The notes under the pieces are model-generated. The model saw only the letters and a list, made by a program, of their open reading frames with translations, ran no database searches and had not been told where the DNA came from. Below are positions 45,557-56,040 of a stretch of DNA of 64,000 bases, piece by piece. Every line of letters begins with the position of its first letter. The stretch's first letter is position 1. Made by a program: the position numbers and the translations under genes. Origin of the DNA: Paragonimus westermani (Eukaryota; Platyhelminthes; Trematoda; Plagiorchiida; Troglotrematidae); the NCBI GenBank assembly GCA_008508345.1, contig QNGE01000863.1:55121-119120 (forward strand), in the 5' to 3' direction.

Positions 45557-47465
45557 TAATCAAAAAGAAGGCAGACCCTGAGTGGTGAACGATTTATTGT
45601 GACGTTTCAAATCCACACTAGGATCCGTTATCAGACAAGCAAATGTGCCGGAGTAAGGTTGTTCTACCGCTCACCGTGTCCGCCTGCCCGTCTGTCTTCG
45701 CTCGCTTTTCGTTTCACCGTCAACGATGCTGACGTAGTGGCTGTCTACGTCAACGTGTCGATTGAACGAATTCCGCGAATAGAGAGCTTCGAGTACAAGT
45801 CGTTCCCCTTTAATTTTCGCCCGCACGACCACTTTTGCATGGTCTATGTTGACCTCGTGACCTGTGTCCGCGCCGTGGTGCCACAGTTGTGATCTAGGGT
45901 CGGCTCGTCGCATTGCTAATTTGTGTTCGTGCACGCGTGTGCGCAGCTGTTTGCCTGTCTCCCCGAGGAATGGAATCGCGTAGACCACGCCAGACTGTTC
46001 GTGTGGTTCTACATGACCCTTAGCATTCATCAGAGCCGAACGGAATGTTGAGTTTGGCTTGTGCGATATTTGGATGCCCAGTGGTTGCAGCATCCTTTGT
46101 ACCGCTTCAGATATGCCATGAATATATGGTACTGTCATTCTTGTTCTAGGTTTTGCGCGTTCACTTCTCGTGGGCCCTCTGATAGATGCCTTTATGAAAC
46201 TACTGGGGTATCCATTAGAAGCAAACAGTTTGAACAAGTGTTTTCGTTCTTGTCTTCTGAGTTTGGGCGAGCTACAGTGCGTGTCTGCACGTCGAAATAA
46301 TGTTCGCACACAGCTTTTGAGCTGACATGCTGGATGATTGCTATCGAATCTGAGAATGACATCAGTTGTTGTCGGTTCACGATAGACAGTGGTTTCAAGC
46401 TTGCCATCAGGTCGTCTTATGATCAGTACATCGAGAAACGCCAGGCGTGAGTTCTCTTCTTTCTCGCGTGTAAAGGTTATCCCATCTATTACGTTATTCA
46501 GACAGCTGTGGAACTGGTCAAGCTGAGTCTGAGGTAAAACAACAAATGTATCATCCACATATCGGAGCCACACCTTAGGTTTGAAGGTTTGGAAGGCTTC
46601 AGATTCGAAGTGTTTCATTACGGCGTCAGAGAGCAATCCTGATATAGGTGAGCCCATTGGTGTGCCTCTCTTCTGCAAGTAAACTCGACCGTCAAATTGT
46701 AGGTAAGTCTCCACGCAGAGCTCCACTAATTGAATCAATTCCTTTGGAGAGAGATTCGTTCTATTGCGGAGGCTATCGTCCTTACTTATAAGGTGCTTCA
46801 TACTTTCTATCGCAAGTTCCTTCGGTATGTTAGTGAAAAGCGACGTCACATCGAAGGAAACCCGTGCACCATCTTCTTCCAATTCCAGGCCCTTAATCTG
46901 TCTCTGGAAATCTGCTGAGCTGTTTGCGTCGTGGTTGTCGTGAGGTAAACACGGTGGGAGAATACGAAACAGGAACTTCGCCAATTGGTAGTTTGGGGCC
47001 GTCCTGGATGCAACGATTGATCTCAGTGGTATTTGGTCCTTGTGGACCTTTGGTATCCCGTATAATCGTGGCACTGGTTCCTCAAGTGGTCTAAGGTGTT
47101 TGGCCTGTTCCTCTGTGAGTGATTTCCTTTTCTTGAGGGCTGTCACAGTTTTGGTGATCCGAGCACTCAGACCTTTCGTGGGTTCCCCTGTGACATGTTC
47201 ATACGTTGTGGAGTCTTTTAGGAGATCGTTCACCTTGTCTTTATAATCTTGTCTGTTCAACATGGCTATGGCGTTGCCTTTGTCTGTGGGTAGAATGACA
47301 ATTTGGTCGTCCTTCCTAAGTGTCTTCAGCGCTTTACTTTCATTTGTTGTCAAGATATTTGTTGATTTTCGACTGGTCAGCTGTTGACACATTTTTGCCC
47401 TGACGGACTGTTGCATTTGCTCATCTATAGACCACTGCGTTTTAGTCCTGATTCGAAACATGCGA
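45557..47465 (-). mobile_element. Penelope-like element, best-preserved copy
   Basis: It comprises the long RT/endonuclease frame plus a 3' UTR of about 115 bases (45557-45670) containing GATTTGAAACGTCACAATAA. The 5' limit is uncertain: the reading frame stays open without ATG to about 47541, where a stop occurs, but sequence beyond about 47466 is AT-rich and may be flank. Both ends sit against TA-rich DNA, consistent with insertion into a (TA)n target. Confidence 0.85.
45671..47461 (-). CDS. Penelope-like RT / GIY-YIG endonuclease, 596 codons
   Basis: An uninterrupted ORF for a retroelement polyprotein that copies its RNA at a nicked target. RT motifs in order: LPTDKGNAIAML (57-68); PRLYGIPKVHK (131-141); LRSIVASRTAPNYQLAKFL (146-164); motif A VSFDVTSLFTNIP (201-213); motif B QKRGTPMGSPISGLLSD (263-279); motif C RYVDD (300-304); SRLAFLDVLI (338-347). 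The thumb follows (VRTLFRRAD, SNGYPSSFI). The endonuclease begins GVVYAIP (491-497) and goes straight to FLGETGKQLRTRVHEHK. Relatives have some ten residues, usually with cysteines, between GIY-like and YIG-like motifs; here they are missing and YIG is FLG. RLVLEALYSRNSFNRHVD (554-571) carries the conserved glutamate region. A complete N-terminus is lacking; PLE proteins are usually longer. RT looks competent; endonuclease probably is not. Confidence 0.92.
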   Translation of the reverse strand: MFRIRTKTQWSIDEQMQQSVRAKMCQQLTSRKSTNILTTNESKALKTLRKDDQIVILPTDKGNAIAMLNRQDYKDKVNDLLKDSTTYEHVTGEPTKGLSARITKTVTALKKRKSLTEEQAKHLRPLEEPVPRLYGIPKVHKDQIPLRSIVASRTAPNYQLAKFLFRILPPCLPHDNHDANSSADFQRQIKGLELEEDGARVSFDVTSLFTNIPKELAIESMKHLISKDDSLRNRTNLSPKELIQLVELCVETYLQFDGRVYLQKRGTPMGSPISGLLSDAVMKHFESEAFQTFKPKVWLRYVDDTFVVLPQTQLDQFHSCLNNVIDGITFTREKEENSRLAFLDVLIIRRPDGKLETTVYREPTTTDVILRFDSNHPACQLKSCVRTLFRRADTHCSSPKLRRQERKHLFKLFASNGYPSSFIKASIRGPTRSERAKPRTRMTVPYIHGISEAVQRMLQPLGIQISHKPNSTFRSALMNAKGHVEPHEQSGVVYAIPFLGETGKQLRTRVHEHKLAMRRADPRSQLWHHGADTGHEVNIDHAKVVVRAKIKGERLVLEALYSRNSFNRHVDVDSHYVSIVDGETKSERRQTGRRTR

Positions 47466-47914
47466 TGAATTGTGTTGTAGACACGTCCGCATAATTGAAT
47501 TTCAAACGGTTTATATACGTATATATGTTCATTATTTTGCAGAGTTTATGACGCTGGAGGTTTAACTAGGAACTAGCAGTGATATCCAGTTACACTGTCT
47601 TGAGGAAAGTCTTATTTTATTAAGAATTCGTTGGCGTCTATGTCACTGGGTGAACGTCTGTCGACTACAGGATAGGATACTGTGTGTGTAGTTGTGCACT
47701 AAAATGAGTACAAATGATTGATTGATTTGTGTTCAGTGCGTGCATGAGGAACCGTCATCGAGGACCCGAAGGCGAGTTTCTTACGTGCACGTAGACCAAG
47801 TGATTTACAATGTAAAACCCAACAAAAATTGCCCGTGATTTACAAGTCAGTTAAACTGCTCAGTTCGTCTTTTTCTCAAAGAAGCACCACGTATTGTTAC
47901 TGATCGCTAGTAGG
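47466..47914. other. No gene recognised
   Basis: Contains the TA-rich patch 47511-47527. Otherwise nothing. Confidence 0.5.
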
Positions 47915-48045
47915 GGATTTTGGTCTCCATACAGACTGAACGTCACTCGCATCCCCCTAGCGTTTCCAGTCGGCCCTTCTGGAAAAGGAGCAATAGATTC
48001 GAGTTTAGCTCTGATTACAGCTCGTTACTAGTGTCCGGTCGATTT
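47915..48045 (-). mobile_element. Ribozyme SINE relic
   Basis: Minus strand: GGACACTAGTAACGAGCTGT, AATCAGAGCTAAACTCGAAT and CTATTGCTCC match the hammerhead region; GGCCGACTGGAAACGCTAGG and AAATCCCCTACTAGCGATCA match the body. The core is mutated (GUAACGA; UAAAC), so the ribozyme is dead. The middle of the body is partly deleted. Confidence 0.6.
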
Positions 48046-48198
48046 ATGTGAAAACTGTGGTCCACATTAACTTCCAAAACTAATTGTAGTTGGCACCTAT
48101 ATCCACAGATCACACTGGATACTCAACAACGTGATACGGAAATCAGAAGTCGTAGTAAACACAACGATGATCGTAGGAGCGGAAGCATGCAGAAGAGT

Positions 48199-48260
48199 GG
48201 TGCAACAAGAACTGAGGGATCATGGTTTTAATCAAGGTGAACGAGAACTTTCCAAACTTA
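48199..48260 (+). repeat. Unidentified coding-like repeat, copy 1
   Basis: The reverse complement of 50154-50212 with few changes. The plus-strand frame reads VVQQELRDHGFNQGERELSK then LTDQQYLADAVLV and a stop. The other copy keeps the frame for LVQQELRNHEVNQGERELSN. A conserved frame between diverged copies suggests a former mobile-element protein; family not recognised. Confidence 0.6.
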
Positions 48261-50153
48261 CTGATCAGCAATATTTAGCGGATGCTGTTCTGGTGTAACT
48301 GCAGCAGTTTGTGATGTCACTTAAAAGCGTCCTGATTGTAGTTGGAAGGTGGAGAACACAACTGTTCGGTTGCAAATACAAACGTTGCCAACGACTACCA
48401 AAATACCGCCTACGACCTAGCTTACAAAGACCCATACTTGACCCATATTGCTGCATAGAAAAATGGCAGTCATTCGCGGCCGATTGGTTTTAATGTAAAC
48501 TTTCACTTGGATGGATTAACTAGCCGTAGGTAGAGAGCTTACTTTTCCACAATCTTATCCCCAAAAGTCCAAGGCCAAAGCAAAGAATCGGGAATGTGGC
48601 AAAGGTGTACCTTGTTTAATCCAGCTGAGTTTACAACGATAACATATGACAACACTACAGTCAATCACGCACAGTCTACTGGACCTGGAATTTGACCGTT
48701 TGACTGAATCGTCCTTCCATTGTGAAGCACTGAACGGATGCACTGCTGAATTGGGAGTCCACCTTCCTTACGGCCATTTATTATTTGTAGTCTTCATTAT
48801 TCATGGTAGCTCGCTGACGTTTTGGTGGGTAAAATGAACAATCATCCGAACTATGCAGCCAAATTTTTTTATACAGTTAACGAGGTTATAGCTCGTCAGT
48901 TTACAAATCTCTGGTCAAACTCTTCAGTGGTCCCCTTTGCAATTCGTGATTTTCGAAGGATACAATACACCGGAGTGAACTTCCTGTTCACTGCCAAGTT
49001 CCTGTTGATTTCATGAAATGCAAGATCATATCTTGCTCTAACCAGACGAATGTATTTAATCGAATGTTCTACTGCCCGGTACAACACAATTGCTTTGCTT
49101 AAACAAGATGTAAGATGCAAATATACCTAACGAACAACTTGGTCATGGCGATTTTCAGTTAATTAGGACAACAAACAGAGACAAAACAACTAAAGTGGTC
49201 AATTGTGTTTACGTCAACAGAACTGAGAAATGGTGGAAATGACACAAGCACTATGCGTTTGTTTGTCACAGTGACTGCTGCCATAACCACCCGCCTTTTG
49301 GGACTAGATGTACCATCATCGATCCGTAGTGAAGTTCGTTTTGGATGTTGACGTGGTTTATTCTGCTACCCGTCCACTGACGTAAACCAACTGGGCGTTA
49401 CTACCTTATTCCGGAACAGTAAAATGTTACCAATTTACCTGTATGTTTCTCGTGTACAGTCTTCCATTATGATTGACTCTCTGTATGAACAGTGTGCGAT
49501 TGAGCTGGTTGTTTCTGTTGCACACGCTGATGTCTTCCCCAGTGCATGCTTAACAAACTGGCCAGCATATTTGGGATTGTTGACAGAAATACGTTAGCTA
49601 GTGTTGTAATCTCACAAAATTTTATCACATCCAGAGCAGAATCTCGAACCAAGTTTTGGTGCTTGACAACCTCAATCACATCTTACTTAAATTAGTTGGA
49701 ACACTGAAAATTTATCCCCATCTGATAGTGTATGCTGCACTGCAATTTGAACGTTGGGCTTAAGACAAGACAGCCTACTGATTACCAACTACGACGCTGA
49801 AACGTTGCAACTTATAAATAACTTATTTGCAGTTATACCGGCCAGGGATAACTAGTCAAAAACATACGCCTGCCAATCTGTACTTCTGCTAGACATGTTA
49901 AATGTTGGCAGTAAAATGTGGATTGGTATTTTGTGTAATACTAGTCACACCCATTAACGTGTTGGTGGAAGAAAATATGTGTATGATGTAAGCATCAAGA
50001 AACGATAGGCTGAACACAGTGACTAAGCCTGGCTAGCTAATCCACCTGATTACGGGATGAGCGACAGAATCAATCGCCTTGTTCGTAATTTCGGAGTAGT
50101 TCTATTAAAAGTACGGAGGTTGTGGCAGGAACCAACGTCCGCTCTAAACGGAA
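48261..50153. other. No gene recognised
   Basis: Nothing supportable. Confidence 0.5.
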
Positions 50154-50212
50154 AGTTGGAAAGTTCTCGTTCACCTTGATTAACTTCATGATTCCTCAGT
50201 TCTTGTTGCACC
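50154..50212 (-). repeat. Unidentified coding-like repeat, copy 2
   Basis: Inverted relative to 48199-48260. AAGTTCTCGTTCACCTTGAT and TCAGTTCTTGTTGCACC are the shared blocks on the plus strand. Confidence 0.6.
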
Positions 50213-50887
50213 AAGAATGCGCAATATCAACAATCACTACGATAAAGAAGCCTGAGTACAAAAAATGCTGAGCGAAAAATCTATTTTAATGCGAAAACGA
50301 TAATCAGCTCTGAGTGGATTTTTTAAATTCATTCTCACATTCTTGTTATGATCAGCTACTGTTTCTTGGGATGACATTGCGCGAGCAACCCCACAATGGG
50401 CAAAACGGAAGCTTCAGTATTGCTGGTCGATCAGTCACATTTACTTGTGAACGATAATCAAATTGGCTGTCGTTTCCGCAAGAACCACAGATACAACATA
50501 CTACACACGCAAGCTACGACGTAACTGTATTTTGATATATCTATATTTTCCATATACTTACAAGCAATGTTCGCAGAAAATCCACACATTCCAGGACTTT
50601 CCGATTAATGCTTAACTGCTTGATTGTCAATAGGTTCGTCATTCCGACGGTGAGTCCACTGTGTGTAATCTGTGAACTGCCTATCATGGAACATCCATAC
50701 CAGGAAAAAGACTTTCTATAAATCCACGATAATTCTGCACACCTGTTATACCACTTTGATTAGAGTATATCAACTATTTGCTTTCTTTGCTCTATCCGCC
50801 ACTCATTTCCTCTCTGGTGTAATTGTTGAGATACATGTGAAGTGTCCTTATGCAAAACATCTTGTGTTCTACTCTTCCTATTTTCAG

Positions 50888-50964
50888 TTTATTCGAGCTC
50901 ATACCAACAAAGCTCTCCAACCGGAGATCAGTGATGATATGCAAATGCTAGCAACGTTGTTTAG
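50888..50964 (+). CDS. Candidate 77-bp internal exon, product uncertain
   Basis: A strong polypyrimidine acceptor (TCTTCCTATTTTCAG) is followed by 77 open bases and a GTATTC donor (phase 2). The translation is FIRAHTNKALQPEISDDMQM then LATLF. The 'LQP..SD.....L' spacing faintly recalls the C-terminal lid of MCM helicases such as MCM9, but that is a single short block. The frame also stays open past the donor to 51025. Low confidence as an exon and lower for any identity. Confidence 0.2.
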
Positions 50965-51449
50965 GTATTCTTTATTCAAAATACAACGAACACTTCGGAA
51001 ACAGCAAACGTTTTTGCGTTTGTAACTGACAATTTTAGCAATGAGTACCGGCCTATTCATCGTTTATTCCTTAATCCTAAGCAAATAAGCTGGATGAGTG
51101 TGCAGGTTTACAAAAGTCCTCTGCATAGCAGTGCACTCGTGAAACGAACTCCTTCAGTTGATTTAAAATCCCCGTGGAAGTGACAAGAAACAAAGTTTAA
51201 GCGGAAAGGCTATTTTCAATAGATTCTCCTTTTTGGCTGGTACAATTATACGAAATTAGGTGACGAGTTAGACCTTTATTAATCAGCAAGATAGTAAAGG
51301 TTAGGCAGGATTGGGTAAATGATTAACACTGGTTCGATATGGTTAAAAATACAAACGAAGTCAGTCCTACGTAGTCAGTGTTAATTCCCCTGGGACAGTA
51401 CAACGGGGCAAATTATTTCACAGGGTGGGTGGGTTTGTTTGGCCAAGGA

Positions 51450-51545
51450 AGCTCCAGGGTTTGAACTAATTGTTTATGTGTGCACAAATTCGGGTGACGT
51501 GGTCGGATTGCGACCGCCTTGACTACCGACAAGATGCGGCATTAG
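51450..51545 (-). repeat. tRNA-derived SINE relic
   Basis: Minus strand: TAGTCAAGGCGG (A-box-like, 51514-51525) and AGTTCAAACCCT (B-box-like, 51455-51466). Spacing is tRNA-compatible; the stems have decayed. Confidence 0.4.
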
Positions 51546-54500
51546 ACAGGTTGACCGGCACCCGATAGAAGGTACGAACTGTTGTCCTCGTGTCTGTGTG
51601 TTGACAATAATCGATCAAATGGGCCAGAATTGATGAATTGTTGTTTTTGCTCCAGAGTGAAACCAAGCGAGTTAGTGTTCATGGATTCGTTCAGATAAAC
51701 GCTCTGTAGTGCGATCTATTTTGCTGGTCCGTAGCATTCCAACTCGCCACTTAATTATATGTAGTTGTACAAGCTGAACAGGAGAATTGATCCAAAACAG
51801 TATGTCCGCTGAAACTTGCTTTTCCATGAACCCCTTTATGTTCGCGGTAAAGAGGTTAGTTGGTAACATGGATGACAAACCAATAACCTATGGCCAAAAC
51901 ATGAACATTGATCAGAAATATGTGTTGAATTCAGTTTTGATGTGCACCACTATCCTCGTGCCCGTAGAGAAAACCAGGTTGAACGTCATCTGTCCACATT
52001 TTTTGCCACACAGTTTTGTAATTCTTGCTGGATTTAGCAGTTTCACCTCTCTACCATTAGCTGACTAAACACTTAACGGATTGTGACGTTTGTTCCTTTT
52101 ACAGCTGTTGTTGCCTGAAGAGAGTTTTCCGCGGTTGTGCCAGGGGTCAGTAGGAGGCGGAATGTTGTCGGTGGTTTCTACACAATGTCAGCGGACTTGC
52201 GCGCAATCTGAAACACGTGGTGTATGTCATGTCGTTTTTTTCATTATAGGCTTGACTTTGTGTAGAGTTTCTAATGGTGTCCAGGAAGACAGCTATTTTC
52301 CATTGTACTGCGTCTGCCTTCCACCTTTCACACCTTTGGATTTTCATGTCTCCTTCCAAATGTTCTATCGTTAATTCCCCTTCTGTTGTCTCCGTGCTGT
52401 TGACGGCGTGATGCTCGTTGCTTGGAGATCATTTTTATGGTTGTGTTTGTGCGTTGTTGGTGCTTTGAACGGTTTTGCTCTCGCCACTAATAATTCCTTA
52501 TTCCGTTGCCGTAAACAATAGATTTTCCAACAACTTTTATCTTTATTGATGTTACTGAAGATTTTGTTCGTATGCTTATTTTTTTCCGTCAGAATCACTG
52601 TCCTGAAAAGTCTTCTTTAACATAGCGGCTGAATCCCACAGTTTCTTTAGCCGTCTCTGCAAACCCTTACTCTGAAACAGTTTCTTGGATTGCTCACATA
52701 TATACTCACCCGTCAACTTCTTGAACACCCATTGGCGTACATCAACTCGTAATTCCATCGCATTTCAACCTAAATTAAAATGATGCATCGATTCGCCTTC
52801 CGAGCGCCGACAAACTGATATTTGTGTGTACACATTAATCTACTCGTGGATTTTGTGAACGGGACAGAAACGATCTGAATCAACTGTGGAATGTTGTGTA
52901 CAAAACGTTTGAAGGAGAATCAAATGACACAACGTTCACCTACTAACTAACCTCACCAAGAAATCCGTTATCAACAATTTGGTACAGAAACAAAAATACG
53001 GTTGGTTTTTCCACAACATGGCTGTCAATTTTTAGTAAACTAATTTGTTCAGCCAACAGGTATGGGGAGCACAAACGGTATGTCACATGGAACTATGACT
53101 GAAGGACGTCATGAAAATTCGCCATGGTATTTGAATACCAGGTACCCATTTTTGGTTCTGTAAAAGTGCACTTCATTACGGATGAACACTCCTTCCCGTA
53201 TTTCTACTATAACCTGTCTGTGTGAAGTTTTTGCTTCAGGTAAAATTTGAACGCTAGAGAACGAAGCTACGAGGTTGCGAGTAGATCCACACCCCGTAAG
53301 AAAAGTGTTTGGACGTGAATGTTTACGAGCAATTGGTTGAACGCTACTAATACTGTGCATTACGTAAACCACCATTTAAATATGGTACGGTACACTTCAG
53401 CCAAATGTCTTCGCCATAAGCAACTAGGCTTTTAATGAGATGGATATACCTCTAGAAATCGAGAATTATTTGGTATGTAGTGTAAGAATATTCGGTATTC
53501 CATTGAAACTAACTTTCAGTCCTTTGATACCGAAAGTGAGTTTTTTCTTAGAAGAGTTGAGTTCAGGGAAATCACTTTTACTGAACCAGATCACTCAGCA
53601 AATTGTTTTACTAGTACCTCTTGAGATTGAGTCCTCAAATTTGGTGGAATCTCCAGTGAAATCTACTAGTGAATGGTGTTTTGCTTTAAAACCTTCTTGT
53701 CACACTTCACAGCTTTTCAGATACCGCCTTTGATGTTGAATGAAACCAAGTTCCTCAGTTCGTGATCTTGGTTCAGAGATAAACCAGCGAGTTAACTCAT
53801 GGGAAATACACACTCTTGGTGATTATCCAGACGAGAAGCAATGACCGAAGTACGACACGTCCGTATTTTCACCAGCACGTTTTCAAACACATTCAGTCGA
53901 TCTACACGTGATGATATAAGCTTTTCTTCCTTTGATAACACTTCTACTGGAGCTGTCTTGTTCTTGGTCGAAATTGATTTGGCTTTGTTAACTGCGGAGT
54001 TCAGTGATATTCCGTGTTGTTCGTCCGCTCTTTTGGGTGAAGTTAATCGGGAGGTTTCGTAATTTATTTAGAGCAAATGAGAACGGCCAGCTAACAATGG
54101 TGCAGAAGATTGCTTGGGTTTATTAGAAAGACGGCTGTTGGTGAACTAATTATCTCAGATAGGTTGAAGACAATTTTACTTTGTCCAACGAAGTCTTCGA
54201 GATGAGGGTATAAACGTGTAGTTTTAGAATCGTCATAGAGACTACACAGCAGGTGGTGGGTCTTACTACAAGCGGTGAGAGAGAACTGCACAATTATGTT
54301 GCCTGAATTATCAAGTGCGGGAACCCTGTGATCAATAAAGAACCGAGAATTGTTAAACACAATCTAGTCCGAACGTACATGACTGGCTATTATGTTTCGT
54401 ACAACAAAGATTGCAAGAAAGTTGGTTTTAAATTAGCTCCTGTCGCACACCGTTCGGTGGTTAGTTCCGGATTTCCCTAAAACTGTTGAAAATCATCCTC

Positions 54501-55599
54501 GCGATTCGTTTTTATGCCCGATTACTCGCCTAACAAATTTCCGATAGTAGGCAGGTCGATTCACTGCAACCTTTGGTAGAAATCACTGTTTACAAATACG
54601 GTGCAACCATGTGTACTGGTGCACAATAACCTGTGAGACGGTGCAGCCACGAAGAGGGTTAACAGCTTCAGATTAAACCATCCTAGTGATTGTGAAGAGG
54701 ATGTCTGAAATGATCACTAGGGGTGAGTGTATTTCCTTGATGTTCTTACTTCGGGGCTCATACCTTAAGTCCGCGAAACGAGTCCCATATTCTCGCCAGG
54801 TTTCTGGAAACTTAGACTAAGTTTTCCACAATTTACTGGCCAAAAGAATAAGCATCGCGAATGCTCAGAAACGCAAACTGATTTCTGAGATGGTAGATGA
54901 GTACAAATTTAGGAGCATTTTGAAGAATGAAAGTATGTTTCAAGGTCCTGGGTGGTTTAAAAATTATGGTAGTCCAGGTAGCATATTTACTAATAAAAAT
55001 TCGCCGGTGGCACACTACTAGTTTCGTGTTCGTTGTTACTTGCCAATTAAAAAGTCTTCTGTATAAACTTGATAAGGAACGTAAACTATGGAACTGGTCA
55101 TTTGCTGTCAGCAGCTTGGAATTAATAAAAATACCAATTATTCCACAGAATGTACGAATGTTTTGCAACGTACATCACGTGAATAAATGATGGTTGAAAA
55201 AGTGATGGCAATCATATTTTCAATTTCATTGGAGAGAAGATTTGAAATTGACCTTGTACGAGTTGTGCAAGATCTCAGTGCATATCACAGATTTTAAATA
55301 TGTTCGATGCAACCTGAGGCAAAGTGATAAGCGTTGTCCGCTTGTAACCGTCACGGCAATTGGACCATAAACACAAATCGCCCTTCATCACCTAACGATA
55401 AGGAGTGCAGTTTTTGGAAACAAACAAAAAACTTGAGATGCGCCTAATTTGTGTAAAGCTTTTTAACTGCAGATATCTGCTCGCTTCCTACTTATGTCAA
55501 GGTGTTTTCCTTTGAAAGCATTTCAAAATCAAGTTTACTGATTGCTTTGTCAAAAAAATTAAAAGGATCCTTTTCATTGTATTTTGTGGTGGATTGTCA
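51546..55599. other. No gene recognised
   Basis: Open frames at 52576-52758 (-; lysine-rich, with an acidic end) and 53109-53375 (-) look protein-like in composition but have no identified family. The plus-strand frames at 53440-53733 and 53841-54062 likewise have none. Confidence 0.4.
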
Positions 55600-56040
55600 A
55601 GCCGGAGGTGCGGATACTCCAACTCTCGACAGAATACATCGACAATACGGCAAGGTACGTCTAAAAGCCCACAACATGCAGGTCGGGGACTGCACGGGGG
55701 ACCGGATGAGCCATCGGGAAAGGCATGGCAAGCAAAATAGGATGAATAAACAGATCGGGGGCATGACCATTTGGGGGAATATCTCGACGTGGTCGTAGAA
55801 TACGGCCAGAGGAGATGATAGGTGGATTGCAGGCAGCACGTGCAATCGGACGAGCCATCGCCCAACGAGATCGACCCAACGGATGAGGAATGGCAGATGA
55901 GAAACGCCTTGACAAGAGGCGTCGGACACACAAACCGGGTCGAAGTGCGCACGACGTGCGAGCGGAAATCGGGGGTGTTGTGGTCCGGGCTGAAAACTCA
56001 TAAACGCGAGCGTGCGCGTAGCACGGGGACCAGCGTGTTG
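55600..56040 (+). repeat. GC-richer dispersed repeat, copy 2
   Basis: GGTGGATTGCAGGCAGCACG, ATCGGACGAGCCATCG, GATGAGGAATGG, GGCGTCGGACACACA, CGAAGTGCGCACGACG and TCATAAACGCGAGCGTGCGC run in the same order as in 30860-31325. Long open frames on both strands (up to 176 codons, minus) reflect its high GC content. I do not call them genes. It is better preserved in CpG than copy 1. Confidence 0.6.

Noticed and set aside
46061..47246. Several ORFs on both strands inside 45.7-47.5 kb
   Set aside because: They are shadows of the 596-codon PLE frame.
49787..49850. CTGAAACGTTGCAACTTATA as another retroelement 3' end
   Set aside because: Only the GAAACGTTGCAAC core matches. No longer alignment to the family A or B repeats.
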